A stretch of 33,339 nt of DNA from Bacteroidia bacterium (GTDB lineage: Bacteria > Bacteroidota > Bacteroidia > Flavobacteriales_D > Crocinitomicaceae): the NCBI GenBank assembly GCA_030426825.1, contig JAUHXX010000006.1:1-33339 (forward strand). The letters run 5' to 3'. This document shows positions 31,867-33,339 of the stretch, in pieces. The number at the start of each line of letters is the position of its first letter. The first letter of the stretch is position 1. The notes below the pieces were generated by a model. It had not been told where the DNA came from. It searched no databases and saw nothing but the letters and a program-made list of their open reading frames with translations. Position numbers and translations under genes: made by a program.

Positions 31867-32451
31867 ATGAACGAAGATTTCGAAATAAAGGGGAAATGTT
31901 TAATTTTTTCTGCTCCATCAGGAGCGGGGAAAACTACCTTGGTGCATTACCTATTAAGAAATATTGATTCGTTGGAGTTTTCTGTTTCTGCAGCAAGTAG
32001 AGAACCAAGAGGAAGAGAAATTGATGGAGAAGATTATCATTTTTTATCCGTTGATGAATTCAAAAAAAGAATAGATCAGAATGCATTCATAGAATGGGAA
32101 GAAGTTTATACGAATATGTTTTACGGAACCCTAAAGTCGGAAGTTGAAAAAGCCTGGAGTAAAGGCAAAACAGTGGTGTTTGATGTAGACGCAGAAGGGG
32201 GGATTAATTTGAAAAAAATATTCGGAAAGCATGCGCTATCTATATTCGTAAAACCGCCTTCATTATTTGTCTTAGAACAACGTTTGCGAGACAGAAGAAC
32301 TGAAACCGAAAACAGCATTCAAAAAAGATTGGGAAAAGCGCAAGGGGAGTTAGATAAAGCAGACCAGTTTGACTACGTTTTATTGAATGATAATCTTGAA
32401 AAGGCCTGCCATGAGGCGAAGGAATTAGTGATTCAATTTATTGCCGGATGA
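31867..32451 (+). CDS. gmk: Guanylate kinase
   Basis: Phosphorylates GMP to GDP with ATP. The 194-aa product has the P-loop 'SAPSGAGKTTL' (about 15-25), the GMP-binding 'SVSAASREPRGREIDGEDYH' and 'FIEWEEVYTNMFYG', 'VVFDVDAEGGINLKK' and the lid 'RLRDRRTETENSIQKRL'. The length is normal. The stop overlaps the nadD ATG by 4 nt. Confidence 0.97.
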   Translation: MNEDFEIKGKCLIFSAPSGAGKTTLVHYLLRNIDSLEFSVSAASREPRGREIDGEDYHFLSVDEFKKRIDQNAFIEWEEVYTNMFYGTLKSEVEKAWSKGKTVVFDVDAEGGINLKKIFGKHALSIFVKPPSLFVLEQRLRDRRTETENSIQKRLGKAQGELDKADQFDYVLLNDNLEKACHEAKELVIQFIAG

Positions 32452-33095
32452 AAAAAGTAGGACTCTTTTTCGGATCTTTCAATCCCATTCACATTGGGCA
32501 TCTTATTTTGGGAAATTATTTGGCAGATCGTACAGATTTGAATGAAGTATGGTTTGTAGTTTCTCCACATAATCCACATAAAAAGAAAGCCAATTTATTA
32601 GAGGATCATCACCGATTGGCCATGGTAAGAATTGCGGTTGAGGATAACAACAAGCTCAAAGCCTCTGATGTTGAATTCGATTTGCCTAAACCTTCATATA
32701 CTGTTTTTACTCTTCAAAAACTCAAAGAAGATCATCCTGACAAAGAATTCGTATTAATTATGGGAGAGGATAATTTGAGGTCCTTTCATAAATGGAAAAA
32801 CTACGAATATATTTTAGAAAATCATCAAGTATTGGTGTATCCAAGAATCAGAACAATTCAGGAAGAAGAATCTGAAAATAAGATTCTTAATAAAGGAGAG
32901 ATCAGACAAAATAGTCACACTGAGCCTGTCGAAGTGCTATTGCAGTCTGATTCAATTACCTTGCTTGAAGATGTCCCTATGATGAAAATATCTTCTAGTT
33001 TTATAAGAAAGGCTGTTAAAGAAGGTAAAGACATTCGTTATTTATTATCAGAACCGGTTTATCAGTATTTAGACGAAATGAACTTTTATAAATGA
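32448..33095 (+). CDS. nadD: Nicotinate-nucleotide adenylyltransferase with in-frame repeat insertion
   Basis: Adenylates nicotinate mononucleotide to deamido-NAD. The 215-aa product has the nucleotidyltransferase signature 'GSFNPIHIGH' (HxGH at 15-18), 'SPHNPHKKKANLL', 'EFVLIMGEDNLRSFHKWKNY' and the C-terminal 'ISSSFIRKAVKEG' motif. It is about 20 residues longer than relatives of roughly 190-195 aa. The excess sits at 152-168 ('IRQNSHTEPVEVLLQSD'), which is exactly the 51-bp palindromic repeat, in frame, in the variable loop before the ISSSFIR block. Both motifs survive, so the enzyme is probably functional. It overlaps gmk upstream and hemJ downstream by 4 nt each. Confidence 0.95.
   Translation: MKKVGLFFGSFNPIHIGHLILGNYLADRTDLNEVWFVVSPHNPHKKKANLLEDHHRLAMVRIAVEDNNKLKASDVEFDLPKPSYTVFTLQKLKEDHPDKEFVLIMGEDNLRSFHKWKNYEYILENHQVLVYPRIRTIQEEESENKILNKGEIRQNSHTEPVEVLLQSDSITLLEDVPMMKISSSFIRKAVKEGKDIRYLLSEPVYQYLDEMNFYK
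32901..32951. repeat. 51-bp palindromic repeat inserted in nadD
   Basis: Imperfect palindrome: ATCAGAC (32901-32907) pairs with GTCTGAT (32945-32951), ATAG (32911-32914) with CTAT (32937-32940), CACT (32918-32921) with AGTG (32933-32936), around a core GAGCCTGTCGA. The core 'CACTGAGCCTGTCGAAGTG' is a word I recall from interspersed repeats of many Bacteroidota genomes; translated here it reads 'SHTEPVEV', like the recurrent 'SHPEPVEG'-type inserts in predicted proteins. It spans 17 whole codons. Confidence 0.75.
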
Positions 33096-33339
33096 GCACA
33101 TTATTAGCCATAAAAGCCTTGCACGTTATTTTCGTGGTTACCTGGTTCGCAGGCCTCTTTTATATTGTGAGATTGTTTGTGTATCAAGCCGAAGCAAAGG
33201 ATAAGTCTGAAAATGAGCGCTCGGTGTTAGTTCCACAATTCAAAATTATGGCCAAACGACTGTGGTATGGAATAACATGGCCATCTATGATTTTGGCCAC
33301 AACCTTTGGTACCTGGATGATAATAGACACGCCTGCCAT
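33092..33339 (+). CDS. hemJ: HemJ/CopD-family protoporphyrinogen IX oxidase, 3' end missing
   Basis: The first 82 codons are visible: 'MSTLLAIKALHVIFVVTWFA', then 'GLFYIVRLFVYQAEA', 'FKIMAKRLWYGITWPSMILA' and 'TTFGTWMIID'. The N-terminal helix with 'KALHVIFVVTWFAGLFY' contains the conserved His of HemJ, and the 'RLFVYQAEA' loop is characteristic of this UPF0093/HemJ integral membrane family, which oxidises protoporphyrinogen IX to protoporphyrin IX in haem synthesis. The gene overlaps nadD by 4 nt and is cut off by the window end. Confidence 0.88.
   Translation, partial: MSTLLAIKALHVIFVVTWFAGLFYIVRLFVYQAEAKDKSENERSVLVPQFKIMAKRLWYGITWPSMILATTFGTWMIIDTPA

Noticed and set aside
1-33339. CRISPR array, tRNA/rRNA genes, transposase, integrase, phage or defence genes
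   Set aside because: None was seen: no regularly spaced direct repeats, no cloverleaf candidates noticed on reading, and no protein with the relevant motifs.

Overview
The window is AT-rich, densely coding bacterial DNA and almost certainly comes from the Bacteroidota, most likely a Flavobacteriales-type organism. Evidence: several exported proteins carry type IX secretion (T9SS) sorting domains or the gliding-motility-associated C-terminus; promoters follow the Bacteroidota -7 pattern TAnnTTTG rather than TATAAT; LspA, NadD and the DksA-like protein have Bacteroidota-type forms; and a flexirubin-type dialkylresorcinol gene set is present. The genus cannot be fixed from sequence reading alone.

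Layout. 1-3400: the 3' end of a large PKD-repeat surface protein, convergent with a helical-repeat protein. 3595-6379: the operon hemA-hemC-hemD (glutamyl-tRNA to uroporphyrinogen III), each gene overlapping the next by 4 nt. 6345-7437, minus: lspA and a DksA/TraR-like gene. 7565-14496: mostly secreted or envelope proteins (a SASA-type esterase lipoprotein, an M43 metalloprotease with T9SS tail, a propeller-like T9SS cargo, an OmpA/PD40 protein), one nitroreductase, and the orphaned tail of a lost T9SS cargo gene (12181-12321). 14599-16388: uvrC, split by a one-base frameshift. 16491-18585: two tandem paralogous lipoprotein/membrane genes whose upstream regions were duplicated with them. 18669-19928: an LVIVD-repeat lipoprotein ending in a clear terminator. 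20011-20675: a small membrane protein gene, a decayed copy of a ketosynthase 3' end, and a nested palindromic repeat.

20676-30815 (minus) is the most distinctive region: eleven tightly packed genes. In transcription order they are an exported small protein, DarA, a flavin-dependent halogenase-like enzyme, then (behind a separate promoter) DarB, a 132-aa unknown, a BtrH-type acyltransferase-like protein, an ABC-2 exporter (ATPase and permease), an acyl carrier protein, an active ketosynthase and a catalytically dead ketosynthase partner. Together they look like a compact dialkylresorcinol (flexirubin-type) cluster: chain extension on the ACP by the ketosynthase pair, head-to-head condensation and aromatisation by DarB/DarA, possible halogenation, acyl transfer and export. 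The aryl-starter and reductive polyene genes of full flexirubin clusters are absent between housekeeping flanks, so the product is not obvious.

30985-33339: housekeeping operon yicC-gmk-nadD-hemJ (hemJ cut by the window end). nadD contains a 51-bp palindromic repeat inserted exactly in frame.

No tRNA, rRNA, CRISPR array, transposase or phage gene was seen.
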